A DNA stretch of 64,000 nucleotides from HK1 sp965202735. GTDB taxonomy: Bacteria; Pseudomonadota; Gammaproteobacteria; HK1. Where the stretch lies: NCBI GenBank assembly GCA_965202735.1, contig OZ241844.1:1612001-1676000 (forward strand), in the 5' to 3' direction. A program made the translations under genes and the position numbers. The notes beneath the pieces are model-generated. The model was not told where the DNA came from. It ran no database searches and saw only the letters and a list, made by a program, of their open reading frames with translations. Every line of letters starts with the position of its first letter. The stretch's first letter is position 1. Of this stretch, positions 33,776 to 45,077 are shown in pieces.

Positions 33776-34788
33776 ACACTGCCCCCGGCGCGAAACGGCA
33801 CCAGCGCATCGCCTCCCATCGACATCTCGTGCGGAACCGGCCAGGGCTCCCGGCGCAGCGTGATGCTCTCGCGGTTCGGCTCGACCCCGTAGAACGCGGC
33901 GCCGTTGCGGGAAGCGAACCCCTCCAGCGCATCGAGCGCGCCGGCCCGGTCGAACGCCTCGGCATAGAGCTCGATGCCGGCATGCGCGGTGTACAGTCCG
34001 GCACAGCCGCACGCGGACTCCTTGGCGTGACGGGGATGCGGAGCGGAGTCGGTGCCGAGGAAGAACCGCGCCTCGCCACCCGTGGCCGCCGCCACCAGCG
34101 CGGCGCGGTGGCGTTCGCGCTTGAGCACCGGGAGGCAGTAGTGGTGGGGGCGCAGCCCGCCCTCGAACAGCGCGTTGCGATTGAGGAGCAGGTGGTGGGC
34201 GGTGATGGTGGCGGCCACGCCGTCGCGGGCGGAGCGGACGAACTCGACACCGTCGGCCGTCGTCACGTGCTCCAGCACCACCTTGAGGCCGGGGAAGCGG
34301 TCCACGAGCGGCGCCAGCGTACGCTCGACGAACACCCGCTCGCGGTCGAAGACGTCGACATCGCGCTCGGTGACCTCGCCGTGGACCATCAGGGCGAGCC
34401 CGTGATCCTGCATCGCGCCGAGCGTCGCGGCGCAACGTTCGAGGTCCGTCACCCCGTGCGCGGAATTCGTCGTGGCTCCGGCGGGGTAGAGCTTGACTCC
34501 GATCACCTTCCCGCTGGCCGCGGCGCGGCGGATCTCCCCGGCCCCGGTCCGGTCGGTGAGGTAGAGGGTCATGAGAGGCTCGAACTCCGCGCCGGCGGGC
34601 GCCGCGGCAAGGATCCGGTCGCGGTAGGCCAGTGCCGCCGCCGTCGTCGTCACCGGAGGCGAGAGGTTGGGCATCGCCACCGCGCGCGCGAAACGCGCCG
34701 CGCTTGCGGGCACCACGTCCGCGAGCACCGCGCCGTCGCGGAAGTGCGCATGCCAGTCGTCGGGTCGGGCGAAGGTGATCTCGTTCAT
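33754..34788 (-). CDS. pyrC: Dihydroorotase, class II
   Basis: A 344-residue zinc amidohydrolase: WHAHFRDGA (His13, His15), the carboxylated Lys in KVIGVKLYPAGATTNS, His residues in MVHGEV and VLEHVTT, and Asp in FLGTDSAPH. It closes carbamoyl aspartate to dihydroorotate in pyrimidine synthesis. Length and HAHFRD type match E. coli PyrC. The ATG at 34788 begins MNEITFARPDD. MITE copy 6 lies about 180 bp upstream in the gap shared with aceE. Confidence 0.96.
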   Translation of the reverse strand: MNEITFARPDDWHAHFRDGAVLADVVPASAARFARAVAMPNLSPPVTTTAAALAYRDRILAAAPAGAEFEPLMTLYLTDRTGAGEIRRAAASGKVIGVKLYPAGATTNSAHGVTDLERCAATLGAMQDHGLALMVHGEVTERDVDVFDRERVFVERTLAPLVDRFPGLKVVLEHVTTADGVEFVRSARDGVAATITAHHLLLNRNALFEGGLRPHHYCLPVLKRERHRAALVAAATGGEARFFLGTDSAPHPRHAKESACGCAGLYTAHAGIELYAEAFDRAGALDALEGFASRNGAAFYGVEPNRESITLRREPWPVPHEMSMGGDALVPFRAGGSVAWRLVA

Positions 34789-34969
34789 GGATCGTCGGTT
34801 CCAGTGCGCCGGTCCGGAATCCCCCCGCTGCCTTCACGTCAACGGTCATGGACCGTTCCGCCGCCGACGTGCGTCCGGCCCGCGCGCGAGCCCCCCGCGG
34901 GGTGCGTCGCGCCGGCGGACGGAGACCCGGTTCGAATATGAACGCGATGCGCGGACCGGGCAAGAGAGA

Positions 34970-35092
34970 CAGCAATTCCCGCCAGCGCCCGGAAGAGGCC
35001 ATACCGTGGTGGAATTCTGGTGTGATTTCGACCTTCCGGGTGTCGAATCGAGGAGATTTCGGGGGTCTGTTCCCGCTTGGCGGGAATTGCTG
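34970..35092 (+). mobile_element. 122-bp MITE, copy 6 (cleanest copy)
   Basis: Perfect 15-bp inverted ends (CAGCAATTCCCGCCA) and a perfect 9-bp duplication CAAGAGAGA (34961-34969 and 35093-35101). It lies in the divergent promoter space between pyrC and aceE. No other gene is visible in this 429-bp gap. Confidence 0.95.
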
Positions 35093-35217
35093 CAAGAGAG
35101 AGAGCCGCCTTGCGTTCGCTTCCTCCGAACGGGAACATCACGATGCCCGTGAACAGGAGGCGACGGCGCGGAGGACCACCCGCCTGCCCGCCCCGCCCGC
35201 CATCCGGAGAGAATCCC

Positions 35218-37899
35218 ATGGCCGCCAATCCCCAGATGACCGACATCGACTCCGCCGAGACCCGGGACTGGATCGACTCGCTCCAGTCCGTCATCGAGCG
35301 CGACGGCATCGAGCGCGCCCACTTCCTCCTGACATCGGTGATGGACCACGCGCGCGAGAGCGGCGCCGGCCTGCCGTTCTCGGTCAACACGCCCTACATC
35401 AACACCATCCCCGAATCGCGCTCCGAGCACACCCCCGGCGATGCCGCCATCGAGTGGCGCATCCGCTCGCTCATCCGGTGGAACGCGCTCGCGATGGTGG
35501 TGCAGGCGAACCGCCGCTCCAGCGAGCTCGGCGGCCACATCGCGAGCTTCGCCTCCGCCGCGACGCTCTACGACGTCGGCTTCAACCACTTCTGGCACGC
35601 CCCGAACGAAGCCCACGGCGGCGACCTCGTCTACATGCAGGGGCACTCCGCGCCGGGCATCTACGCCCGCGCCTTCCTGGAAGGGCGCATCACCGAGGAC
35701 CACCTGCACAAGTTCCGCCAGGAGGTCGACGGCGACGGGCTCTCGTCGTACCCCCACCCGTGGCTCATGCCCGACTTCTGGCAGTTCCCCACCGTGTCGA
35801 TGGGGCTCGGGCCCATCATGGCCATCTACCAGGCCCGGTTCATGAAGTACCTGCACAACCGGGGGCTGCTCGACACCGCGCGGCGCAAGGTGTGGGCGTT
35901 CATGGGCGACGGGGAGATGGACGAGCCCGAGGCGCTCGGCGCGATCACCCTCGCCTCGCGCGAGAAGCTCGACAACCTCGTCTTCGTCGTCAACTGCAAC
36001 CTCCAGCGGCTCGACGGCCCGGTGCGCGGCAACGGCAAGATCATCCAGGAGCTGGAGGCGGCGTTCCGCGGGGCGGGCTGGAACGTGCTGAAGGTGATCT
36101 GGGGCTCGTACTGGGACCCGCTCCTGCACCTCGACACCAGGGGGCTGCTGCGCAAGCGCATGGAGGAGGCGGTCGACGGGGAGTACCAGAACTTCAAGGC
36201 CAAGGGCGGGGCCTACACCCGCGAGCACTTCTTCGGGAAGTACCCGGAGCTGAAGAAGATGGTCTCCAACCTCTCCGACGAGGACATCTGGCGGCTGAAC
36301 CGCGGCGGCCACGACCCGCACAAGGTCTACGCCGCCTACGCCGAGGCGGTCAGGCACACCGGCGCGCCGACCGTGATCCTCGCCAAGACCGTGAAGGGCT
36401 ACGGGATGGGGGAGGCGGGCGAGGGGCAGAACATCACCCACCAGCAGAAGAAGATGGGCGAGGACGCGCTCAAGGCGTTCCGCGACCGGTTCAACATCCC
36501 GATCTCGGACGACGAGATCGCGGACGCCCCGTTCTACCGCCCCCCCGACGACAGCCCCGAGATCCGGTACATGCGCGAGCGCCGGGAGCGGCTCGGCGGC
36601 TACCTGCCCCAGCGCCGCCGCAGGGCCGCGCCGGTGGAGATTCCGGACCTCTCCGCGTTCGACGCGCTGCTCAGGGGCAGCGGCGAGCGCGAGATGTCGA
36701 CCACGATGGCGTTCGTGCGCATCCTCACCGCGCTCACCCGCGACCGGAACATCGGGCGCTTCATCGTGCCCATCGTCCCCGACGAGGCGCGCACCTTCGG
36801 CATGGAGGGGCTCTTCCGACAGCTCGGGATCTATTCGGACAAGGGCCAGCTCTACGAGCCGCAGGACGCCGACCAGCTCATGTTCTACCGCGAGGCGCGC
36901 GACGGGCAGATCCTGGAGGAAGGCATCAACGAGGCCGGCGCGGCGAGCTCCTGGATCGCCGCCGCCACCGCCTACTCCAGCCACGGGATCAACATGATCC
37001 CGTTCTACATCTTCTACTCGATGTTCGGATTCCAGCGCATCGGCGATCTCGCATGGGCGGCGGGCGACATGCAGGCGAGGGGCTTCCTCGTCGGCGGCAC
37101 CGCGGGACGCACGACGCTGGCCGGCGAGGGGCTCCAGCACGACGACGGGCACAGCCACGTCATCGCCTCGACCATACCGAACTGCGTCTCCTACGACCCC
37201 ACGTTCGCGTACGAGCTCGCGGTCATCGTGCACCACGGACTGAAGCGGATGTTCTCCGGGCAGGAGAGCGTCTTCTACTACCTCACGGTGATGAACGAGA
37301 ACTACCCGCAGCCGGAGATGCCGGCCGGCTGCGAGGAGGGCATCCTCCGGGGCATGTACCTGGTGCGCGAGGCGCCGGCGCCGGAGCAGGCGAAGGAGAA
37401 GCGCCCGCGGGTCCAGCTCATGGGGAGCGGCACCATCCTGCGCGAGGTGATCGCCGCCGCGGAGCTGCTCGACGCGGACTTCGCGGTCGACGCCGACGTA
37501 TGGAGCGCCACCAGCTTCACCGAGCTCCGCCGCGACGGCATGGCGGTGGAGCGGTGGAACCGGCTGCATCCGACCGAGAGGCCGCGCCGGAGCTACGTCG
37601 AGGAGTGCCTCGAGGCGCGGGACGGTCCGGCGGTGGCCGCGTCGGACTACATGCGCCTGTTCGCGGAGCAGGTCCGGCCGTGGGTGGACCGGCGCTTCGT
37701 CACCCTCGGCGCCGACGGCTTCGGGCGCAGCGACACGCGGTCCCGGCTGCGGCGGTTCTTCGAGGTCGATCGGTGCCACGTGGCCGTCACCGCGCTGAAG
37801 GCGCTGGCCGACGAGGGCGAGATCGGCTCCCAGGTGGTCGCCGGCGCGATCGATCGGTACGGCATCGATCCGGAGCTGCCGGATCCCTGGACGCGGTGA
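35218..37899 (+). CDS. aceE: Pyruvate dehydrogenase E1, homodimeric type
   Basis: An 893-residue TPP enzyme. The TPP motif runs from GDGEMDEPEALGAI to VVNCNLQRLDGPVRGN, with RFIVPIVPDEARTFGMEGLF and HDDGHSHV further on, all as in E. coli AceE (887 residues). It decarboxylates pyruvate and acetylates the lipoyl group of AceF. The ATG at 35218 has GGAGAG 7 bases upstream. It is the first gene of aceE-aceF-lpd, with 13 bp to aceF. The upstream gap contains MITE copy 6, and a promoter must lie within or after it. Confidence 0.98.
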   Translation: MAANPQMTDIDSAETRDWIDSLQSVIERDGIERAHFLLTSVMDHARESGAGLPFSVNTPYINTIPESRSEHTPGDAAIEWRIRSLIRWNALAMVVQANRRSSELGGHIASFASAATLYDVGFNHFWHAPNEAHGGDLVYMQGHSAPGIYARAFLEGRITEDHLHKFRQEVDGDGLSSYPHPWLMPDFWQFPTVSMGLGPIMAIYQARFMKYLHNRGLLDTARRKVWAFMGDGEMDEPEALGAITLASREKLDNLVFVVNCNLQRLDGPVRGNGKIIQELEAAFRGAGWNVLKVIWGSYWDPLLHLDTRGLLRKRMEEAVDGEYQNFKAKGGAYTREHFFGKYPELKKMVSNLSDEDIWRLNRGGHDPHKVYAAYAEAVRHTGAPTVILAKTVKGYGMGEAGEGQNITHQQKKMGEDALKAFRDRFNIPISDDEIADAPFYRPPDDSPEIRYMRERRERLGGYLPQRRRRAAPVEIPDLSAFDALLRGSGEREMSTTMAFVRILTALTRDRNIGRFIVPIVPDEARTFGMEGLFRQLGIYSDKGQLYEPQDADQLMFYREARDGQILEEGINEAGAASSWIAAATAYSSHGINMIPFYIFYSMFGFQRIGDLAWAAGDMQARGFLVGGTAGRTTLAGEGLQHDDGHSHVIASTIPNCVSYDPTFAYELAVIVHHGLKRMFSGQESVFYYLTVMNENYPQPEMPAGCEEGILRGMYLVREAPAPEQAKEKRPRVQLMGSGTILREVIAAAELLDADFAVDADVWSATSFTELRRDGMAVERWNRLHPTERPRRSYVEECLEARDGPAVAASDYMRLFAEQVRPWVDRRFVTLGADGFGRSDTRSRLRRFFEVDRCHVAVTALKALADEGEIGSQVVAGAIDRYGIDPELPDPWTR

Positions 37900-37912
37900 G
37901 GAGGGCGCGCGC

Positions 37913-39400
37913 GTGACCGAGCTGACCGAAGTGCGAGTGCCCGACATCGGCGACTTCTCCGACGTGCCGGTCATCGAGGTCCTGGTCGAGGTCGGGGACC
38001 GGGTCCGCCCCGAGGATCCCCTGGTCACCCTCGAGAGCGACAAGGCCACGATGGATGTCCCGGCCCCGTCCGCGGGCGTGGTGCGCGAGCTCGCGGTGGC
38101 GGTGGGAGACAGCGTCTCCGAGGGCTCGGTCCTGGTGCGGGTCGAGGCCGAAGGCGCCGCGGACACGGCGCGGGACGGCCGGTCTGGAACGGCCGGCGGC
38201 CGGGATCCGGCGACGGCCGTCCGCGATCCCGCCGCGAACGGAGTGCCGGCGCGGGCCGGCGCCGACGGCGGCGAAGGCGGCGCCACGGACCGGGCACCGG
38301 TACCGACGGGCGCGGCGACCGGAGCCGCCCCGGCCGGGACGGAGCCATCCGGAGCGGAGTCGGGCAGGGCGGAGCCATCCGAAGTGGAGCCGGGCAGGAC
38401 GGAGCCGGCCGGAACCGGCGCCTCGGCGCCGGACCCGCGGGCGCCGCAGGGCCGACCGTCGCCTACCGCCTCGCTCGCGCCCGAGCCGGCCCCGCGCGCG
38501 CTGTCCCACGCCACCCCCGCGATGCGGCGCTACGCCCGCGAGCTCGGGGTCGACCTCGCGCAGGTGACGGGTACCGGCCGCAAGGGACGGGTACTGCGCG
38601 AGGACATCAGCGGCTTCGTCAGGAAGTCCCTGTCCGCCCCGCCTCCGGCCGCCGCCGGGGACAGCGGCATCCCCCCCGTCCCCGTCGTGGACTTCTCCCG
38701 CTTCGGGGAGGTCGAGACACGCCCGCTCGGACGCATCCGGCGCATCTCGGGGGCGCACCTGCACCGCTCCTGGGTGAACGTGCCGCACGTCACCAGCCAC
38801 GACGAGGCCGACGTGACCGAGCTCGAAGCGTTCCGCCGGTCCATCAGGGAAGAGGCCGCGGCCGGCGGCGTGCGCATCACGCTCCTCGCCTTCGTGACGA
38901 GAGCGGTCGCGGCGGCCCTCGGCGAATTTCCGACCTTCAACGCGTCGCTCTCCCCGGACGGCGGCTCCATCGTTCTCAAGCGGTACGTCCACGTCGGCAT
39001 CGCGGTGGACACCCCGAACGGCCTGATGGTGCCGGTGCTGCGCGACGCCGACCGCAAGGGCGTGTACGACCTCGCACGCGAGATGGCCGAGCTCGGCGCC
39101 CGCGCCCGCGGCGGTGCGCTCAAGTCCGACGAGCTGCAGGGCGGCACGTTCACCATCTCGAGCCTCGGCGGCATCGGGGGCACCGCCTTCACCCCGATCG
39201 TCAACGCCCCCGAGGTCGCGATCCTGGGGCTGTCCCGTTCCCGCATGACGCCGGTGTGGGACGGGGCCGCGTTCCAGCCGCGCCTGATGCTGCCGCTCGA
39301 CCTCTCCTGGGACCACCGCGTCGTGGACGGCGCCGAGGCGGCCCGCTTCCTCGCGCACCTCGCCCGCCTCCTCGCCGACTTGCGCCGGCTGCTGCTGTAG
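37913..39400 (+). CDS. aceF: Pyruvate dehydrogenase E2, dihydrolipoamide acetyltransferase
   Basis: A 495-residue protein from a GTG at 37913. A single lipoyl domain holds Lys44 in VTLESDKATMDVP. A long Ala/Gly/Pro/Glu linker (about 85-195) contains near-repeats of GAEPSGAE type. The E1/E3-binding domain follows (ATPAMRRYARELGVDLAQVT), then the acyltransferase core ending DLSWDHRVVDGAEAARF with the catalytic His. E. coli AceF has three lipoyl domains; this has one. It forms the core of the complex with AceE and Lpd, encoded on either side. Confidence 0.97.
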   Translation: MTELTEVRVPDIGDFSDVPVIEVLVEVGDRVRPEDPLVTLESDKATMDVPAPSAGVVRELAVAVGDSVSEGSVLVRVEAEGAADTARDGRSGTAGGRDPATAVRDPAANGVPARAGADGGEGGATDRAPVPTGAATGAAPAGTEPSGAESGRAEPSEVEPGRTEPAGTGASAPDPRAPQGRPSPTASLAPEPAPRALSHATPAMRRYARELGVDLAQVTGTGRKGRVLREDISGFVRKSLSAPPPAAAGDSGIPPVPVVDFSRFGEVETRPLGRIRRISGAHLHRSWVNVPHVTSHDEADVTELEAFRRSIREEAAAGGVRITLLAFVTRAVAAALGEFPTFNASLSPDGGSIVLKRYVHVGIAVDTPNGLMVPVLRDADRKGVYDLAREMAELGARARGGALKSDELQGGTFTISSLGGIGGTAFTPIVNAPEVAILGLSRSRMTPVWDGAAFQPRLMLPLDLSWDHRVVDGAEAARFLAHLARLLADLRRLLL

Positions 39401-39402
39401 CG

Positions 39403-40869
39403 ATGGGCGCGGACCCGGCAACCATCGCGGTCGCGGCGGGGGGAGCCGCCGGCCTCGAGGCGGAGGTGGTAGTCCTCGGAGCGGGACCCGGCGGCTATAC
39501 CGCCGCGTTCCGGGCCGCGGACCTCGGCCTGCGAACGGTGCTGGTGGAGCGGTATCCGACCCTTGGCGGCGTGTGCCTCAACGTCGGGTGCATCCCCTCG
39601 AAGGCCCTTCTCCACGCCGCCTGGATCATCGACGCCGCGCGGGCGATGGGCGCCCACGGCATCGACTTCGGACCGCCCTCGATCGACCTGGCGAGGCTCG
39701 CGGGCTGGAAGGACGATGTGATCGGGCGCCTCACCGGAGGGCTCGCCGGACTCGCGAAGCGGCGCAAGGTCCAGGTCGTGCAGGGCGTCGGAACGTTCTC
39801 GTCGCCGCGGCGCCTGAGCGTCGCGAGCGCCGGCGGCGTCACCGAGGTCGGATTCGAGCGGGCGATCATCGCGGCGGGGTCGCAGGCGGTCGAAATTCCC
39901 GGGTTTCCGAACGAAGATCCGCGGCTGATGGACTCGACGGACGCGCTCGGGCTCGACGGGGTGCCGGGACGCCTCCTGGTCATCGGCGGCGGCATCATCG
40001 GGCTGGAGATGGCGACCGTGTACGCGGCGCTGGGCTCGCGGGTGAACGTGGTCGAGCTGACGGACGGGCTCCTCCCGGGCTGCGACCGCGACCTCGTGAA
40101 GCCCCTCGAGCAGCGCATCCGTTCCCGCTACGAGTCCATCCGGGTCTCGACCCGGGTCACCGCGGTCTCGCCGGAGGACTCCGGGCTCCGCGTCACCTTC
40201 GAAGGCGCGAATGGGGACGGATCGTCCGAAGAGCGGTTCGACCGGGTACTGGTGGCGGCCGGACGGCGCCCGAACGGCCGCCGCATCGGCGCCGAAAACG
40301 CCGGCGTGCACGTCGACGGACGCGGCTTCATCCCCGCCGACCGCCGGCAGCGCACCAACGTCGACCACATCTTCGCCATCGGCGACATCGCCGGCGAGCC
40401 GATGCTCGCCCACAAGGCCACCCACGAAGGCAAGGTGGCGGCGGAGGTATGTGCGGGGCATGAGGCGGGCTTCGACGCGCTGGCGATTCCATCGGTGGCG
40501 TACACCGACCCGGAGGTCGCATGGACCGGCCTCACCGAGACCGAGGCGCGCGAACGTGGCGTCGAGCTCGACAAGGCGACGTTCCCGTGGGCCGCGAGCG
40601 GACGGGCCCTCGGCATCGGCCGTACCGAGGGACTGACCAAGGTGCTGTTCGACCGCGAGAGCGGCCGGCTGCTCGGCGCCGGCATCGTCGGCCCGCACGC
40701 CGGCGACCTCATCGCGGAGGCGACGCTCGCGATCGAAATGGGCGCGGATGCGCGCGACATCGGGCTCACCATCCACCCCCACCCGACCCTGTCGGAGACG
40801 CTCGGCTTCGCGGCCGAGATGGTCGAGGGGACGATCACGGACCTGTACGCGCCGCGCCGCGGGAGGTAG
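39403..40869 (+). CDS. lpdA: Dihydrolipoamide dehydrogenase (E3)
   Basis: A 488-residue flavoprotein disulfide reductase: FAD loop VVLGAGPGGYTAA, redox pair GGVCLNVGC (Cys58, Cys63), NAD loop VIGGGIIGLE, and the C-terminal HPHPTLSE with the catalytic His-Glu. It reoxidises dihydrolipoyl AceF with NAD+. The ATG lies 2 bases after the aceF stop. There is no N-terminal lipoyl domain of its own. It completes the aceE-aceF-lpd operon. Confidence 0.98.
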   Translation: MGADPATIAVAAGGAAGLEAEVVVLGAGPGGYTAAFRAADLGLRTVLVERYPTLGGVCLNVGCIPSKALLHAAWIIDAARAMGAHGIDFGPPSIDLARLAGWKDDVIGRLTGGLAGLAKRRKVQVVQGVGTFSSPRRLSVASAGGVTEVGFERAIIAAGSQAVEIPGFPNEDPRLMDSTDALGLDGVPGRLLVIGGGIIGLEMATVYAALGSRVNVVELTDGLLPGCDRDLVKPLEQRIRSRYESIRVSTRVTAVSPEDSGLRVTFEGANGDGSSEERFDRVLVAAGRRPNGRRIGAENAGVHVDGRGFIPADRRQRTNVDHIFAIGDIAGEPMLAHKATHEGKVAAEVCAGHEAGFDALAIPSVAYTDPEVAWTGLTETEARERGVELDKATFPWAASGRALGIGRTEGLTKVLFDRESGRLLGAGIVGPHAGDLIAEATLAIEMGADARDIGLTIHPHPTLSETLGFAAEMVEGTITDLYAPRRGR

Positions 40870-40921
40870 CCGCCCGAACCCCGCCCTTGAAGACGCACCA
40901 GCTTCCGCTGCACGAAGGCGA

Positions 40922-41380
40922 TTACTTCTCCGCCTGCCAGTCCCGCCTCGAAGCCGTCATCAATGAGCCCCAGTCGTCGGGCGGATTTCCTCGCGCAAGC
41001 ATTCTGGCGAAGACCGTGTACGGATCGGTTCTGCTCCCCGACGAGCGCAGCGTGGACTGGTCATTGATCCACGCGTAGACGATCACCTTCGCCCTGGCTT
41101 CATAGCGGAAGTACAGTCGGAACCGCCCGCCGATCCTGGCGCGCCGCCAATGGCGGTAGCGCGGGCCGAGGGTGTTGCCCTGGCGGTACTCGTTCCGGGA
41201 CGGATCCAGCGGGATGACCTCCAGCATCAGCCGGCTCAATGCATGGAACAACCTCACGTTCGCATTGGATGCGAACCCCGCGGGATCGCGTCGCTGTGCG
41301 CGCTCGACTGCGTGGTGGAGCCTGCGTAGCTGGTCGATGAGGCAATCGTGGAAGAGCAGCGTCCATCCGTGGCGCTGCAT
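40922..41380 (-). CDS. yhaV: YhaV-type toxin of a type II toxin-antitoxin system
   Basis: A 152-residue RelE-superfamily RNase: WTLLFHDCLIDQLRRLHHAV, PLDPSRNEYRQGNTLGPRYRHWRRARIGGRFRLYFRY-type core, VYAWINDQSTLR and ARMLARGNPPDDW are YhaV hallmarks. It cleaves mRNA when unopposed. Its start overlaps the prlF stop (TGATG), the normal antitoxin-first order. The genes are convergent with lpdA. Confidence 0.92.
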   Translation of the reverse strand: MQRHGWTLLFHDCLIDQLRRLHHAVERAQRRDPAGFASNANVRLFHALSRLMLEVIPLDPSRNEYRQGNTLGPRYRHWRRARIGGRFRLYFRYEARAKVIVYAWINDQSTLRSSGSRTDPYTVFARMLARGNPPDDWGSLMTASRRDWQAEK

Positions 41381-41700
41381 CAGAGGTCGACATCGCCGTC
41401 GATGTCCTCGTCCGGTCCCGCTTTACGCTGCGCATGTTCGAGCATGGCCCGCGCCAGATCGTCCGGGATCGCCCGAACATGCCGGCCGGCCCGGACATCA
41501 TCGGCGAGCAGGTCCAGGAACGCACCGATGGCCGGATCTTCATGCTCGGCGTCGACGCGGCTGACGACGACATGTCCGTCCTCGTGGAGCTCGAATGCCA
41601 CCCTGGCGCCGGTATCAACCCCCAGCGCCTGACGGATCGACCTGGGCAGGGTGATCCGGCCCTTTGCGGTCAGGGTGGCGACTTCGGCGATGATCGACAT
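41380..41700 (-). CDS. prlF: PrlF antitoxin (AbrB-like)
   Basis: A 106-residue protein: N-terminal swapped-hairpin AbrB domain (ATLTAKGRITLPRSIRQALGV) for DNA binding and an acidic C-terminal tail (DEDIDGDVDL) for toxin contact. It neutralises YhaV and should autoregulate the pair. The start at 41700 (MSIIAEVATL) is preferred; the frame opens at 41721. The 276 bp to ald hold an imperfect GCATGGGAGATG repeat near 41760 and no gene. Confidence 0.92.
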   Translation of the reverse strand: MSIIAEVATLTAKGRITLPRSIRQALGVDTGARVAFELHEDGHVVVSRVDAEHEDPAIGAFLDLLADDVRAGRHVRAIPDDLARAMLEHAQRKAGPDEDIDGDVDL

Positions 41701-41977
41701 GACTGGCGCTCCTTGTGCCATGCAGGACCGTAAGGAGCATTCCTTTCCTCGTCAATGCCGCATGGGAGATGTGCGCATGGGAGATGGGGATGCGGTGACG
41801 CGGATGGTTGCGTGCCCGCGAATCCGATCTACGATCCGCACTCGATCACGCAGCCCGGACGCGCCGCCTGGACGGAAGGTTCCGCGGAACCCCTCGCGGA
41901 CCCGGTCACCGAAGCCGTGACGCCTCCGTGAGGCCGCACGCGGGCCGCAGTCCTCGTCACCAGTGGAGGCGGATTCC

Positions 41978-43105
<1,128 letters not shown>

Positions 43106-43189
43106 CCGAGCCGATGTAGCGGGCCGGTAGCGATGGGCCGGTGCGACGGTCCGATGCGGTGAGCCGGTGTGCGCCGGCGGGCCGCCTCG

Positions 43190-44791
43190 TCAGAGGCCGC
43201 CCGCCGCGTCGGCGCGGATCATGTCCGCGGCCTTCTCCGCGATCATGATCGTCGGCGCGTTCGTGTTCCCCGACGTGATGACCGGCATCACCGAGGCGTC
43301 GACCACGCGCAGTCCGCCCGCGCCGCGCACCCGCAGCCGCTCGTCGACCACCGCGCCCGGCCCCCGGCCCATCGCGCAGGTCCCGGCCGGGTGGTAGATC
43401 GTCTGCGCGATGCCCCGCGCCGCCTCCAGCAGCGCCTCGTCGGTGCGCGCCTGCGGGCCCGGGAGCAGCTCCTCCTCCACGAACGGCCGCATGGCCCGTG
43501 AACCCGCGATCGCGCGCGTCATCCGGAGCCCCGCCACCGCCGCCGCGCGATCTCCCGCGGTCGCCAGGTAGTTGGGCTCGATCGCGGGGTACGCATACGG
43601 GTCCGGATGCTTGATGCGGATGCGGCCGCGGCTCTCCGGACGGAGCTGGCATACCGACGCGGTGAACGCCGAGAAGCGATGCAGCCCCTCCCCCGGCTTG
43701 TCGGCGCTGAGCGGCTGGAAGTGGAACTGGATGTCGGGCGTCTCGAGCTCCGGGCGGGTGCGGGCGAACGCGTAGACCTGGCTCGCGCCCATGCTCATCG
43801 GCCCGGTGCGCCGCAGCAGATACTCCAGCCCGAGGAGCGCCTTGCGGAAGGGGTTGTTCACCTCGTCGTTGAGGGTCGGCCGGGTGCACCTGTACACCGC
43901 GCGGATCTGGAGATGGTCCTGGAGGTTCTCGCCGACGCCGGGAAGAGGATGCACCGTCTCGATTCCGTGACGTTCCAGCAACGCCGCCGGCCCGACCCCG
44001 GAGAGCTGGAGGATCTGCGGCGAGCCGACGGCCCCGGCGCAGAGCACCACCTCCGCGCGCGCCCGGGCCTCGCGCACGTCGGAGCCGACCGCGTAGCGCA
44101 CTCCCACCGCGCGCCGGCCCTCGAAGCACAGGCGATGCACGTGCGCCCGGGTCACGACCCGCAGGTTGGGCCGCCGGCGGGCGGGCCGCAGGTAGCCGAC
44201 CGCGGTGCTCCACCGGCGCCCGTTGCGCGCGGTGAGCTGGAAGTATCCGGCGCCCTCCTGCTTCGCACCGTTGATGTCGTCGTTGCGCGGGATGCCGACC
44301 TCCTCCGCGCCGGCGATGAACGCGTCGCAGACATCGCGCCGCACCCGCATGTCGCTGACCGCCAGCGGACCGCCGGCGCCATGCCACTCGTCCGCTCCCC
44401 GCTGCTGGTCCTCGGCCCTGATGAAGTACGGCAGCACGTCCTCGAACGACCAGCCGGCGTTGCCGAGCTGGCGCCAGTGGTCGAAGTCCTGCGCCTGTCC
44501 GCGCACGTAGAGCAGTCCGTTGATCGAGCTGGACCCGCCGAGCACCTTGCCCCGCGGCCAGTCGAGGCTGCGGCCGTTGAGCGCCGGCTCGGGCTCGGTC
44601 CGGTAGCGCCAGTCCGTGGCCGGGTTGTGCATGGTCCTGAAGTAGCCGACCGGGATGTGGATCCAGGGGCTGGAGTCCCGGCCGCCGGCCTCCAGGAGGA
44701 GGACGCGGGTGGACGGGTCCTCGCTCAGGCGAGCCGCCAGCACACAGCCGGCGGAGCCCGCGCCCACCACGATGTAGTCGTGGTCCGTCAT
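43190..44791 (-). CDS. GMC-family FAD oxidoreductase (choline dehydrogenase-like)
   Basis: A 533-residue flavoprotein: YIVVGAGSAGCVLAARLSED, GMC signature 1 (GKVLGGSSSINGLLYVRG), signature 2 (GAVGSPQILQLSGVGP), and active-site YHPAGTCAMG with GNTNAPTIMIAEKAADMI at the end. Such enzymes oxidise alcohols. The sequence resembles BetA, but no betaine aldehyde dehydrogenase or BetI is adjacent, so choline is not assured. The 286 bp upstream, shared with pta, contain nothing recognisable beyond GC-rich sequence. Confidence 0.93.
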   Translation of the reverse strand: MTDHDYIVVGAGSAGCVLAARLSEDPSTRVLLLEAGGRDSSPWIHIPVGYFRTMHNPATDWRYRTEPEPALNGRSLDWPRGKVLGGSSSINGLLYVRGQAQDFDHWRQLGNAGWSFEDVLPYFIRAEDQQRGADEWHGAGGPLAVSDMRVRRDVCDAFIAGAEEVGIPRNDDINGAKQEGAGYFQLTARNGRRWSTAVGYLRPARRRPNLRVVTRAHVHRLCFEGRRAVGVRYAVGSDVREARARAEVVLCAGAVGSPQILQLSGVGPAALLERHGIETVHPLPGVGENLQDHLQIRAVYRCTRPTLNDEVNNPFRKALLGLEYLLRRTGPMSMGASQVYAFARTRPELETPDIQFHFQPLSADKPGEGLHRFSAFTASVCQLRPESRGRIRIKHPDPYAYPAIEPNYLATAGDRAAAVAGLRMTRAIAGSRAMRPFVEEELLPGPQARTDEALLEAARGIAQTIYHPAGTCAMGRGPGAVVDERLRVRGAGGLRVVDASVMPVITSGNTNAPTIMIAEKAADMIRADAAGGL

Positions 44792-45077
44792 CGCCCGTCA
44801 CCCCCTGCCTCGTCCATGCCGGTATCGCCCCGGCGCGGCTTCGCCGTCAGCCCCCGCACCGCGCCCGGCCGCGAAGCGAGAGCGCGAATCCGGCGGGAGC
44901 GGCGGGGCGAACGCGGGTCAGGACGCGCAGGCGCGCCTGACGGTGCGTCGAGCGCCCCGGGGCGCCTGCGTCGCGTTCAATGCGGCCGATGCGCCCGGGT
45001 CCGCGTCCGCAACCGTGACCGCGCGCAATGCGGGGGCTACGCTCACGGACCCGGTGTGATTCGGCAGGGAGCCGTCC

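Noticed and set aside
34846..38514. A 1222-codon minus-strand frame across aceE
   Set aside because: Antisense to aceE/aceF, with repetitive Arg/Val/His content and no recognisable domain.
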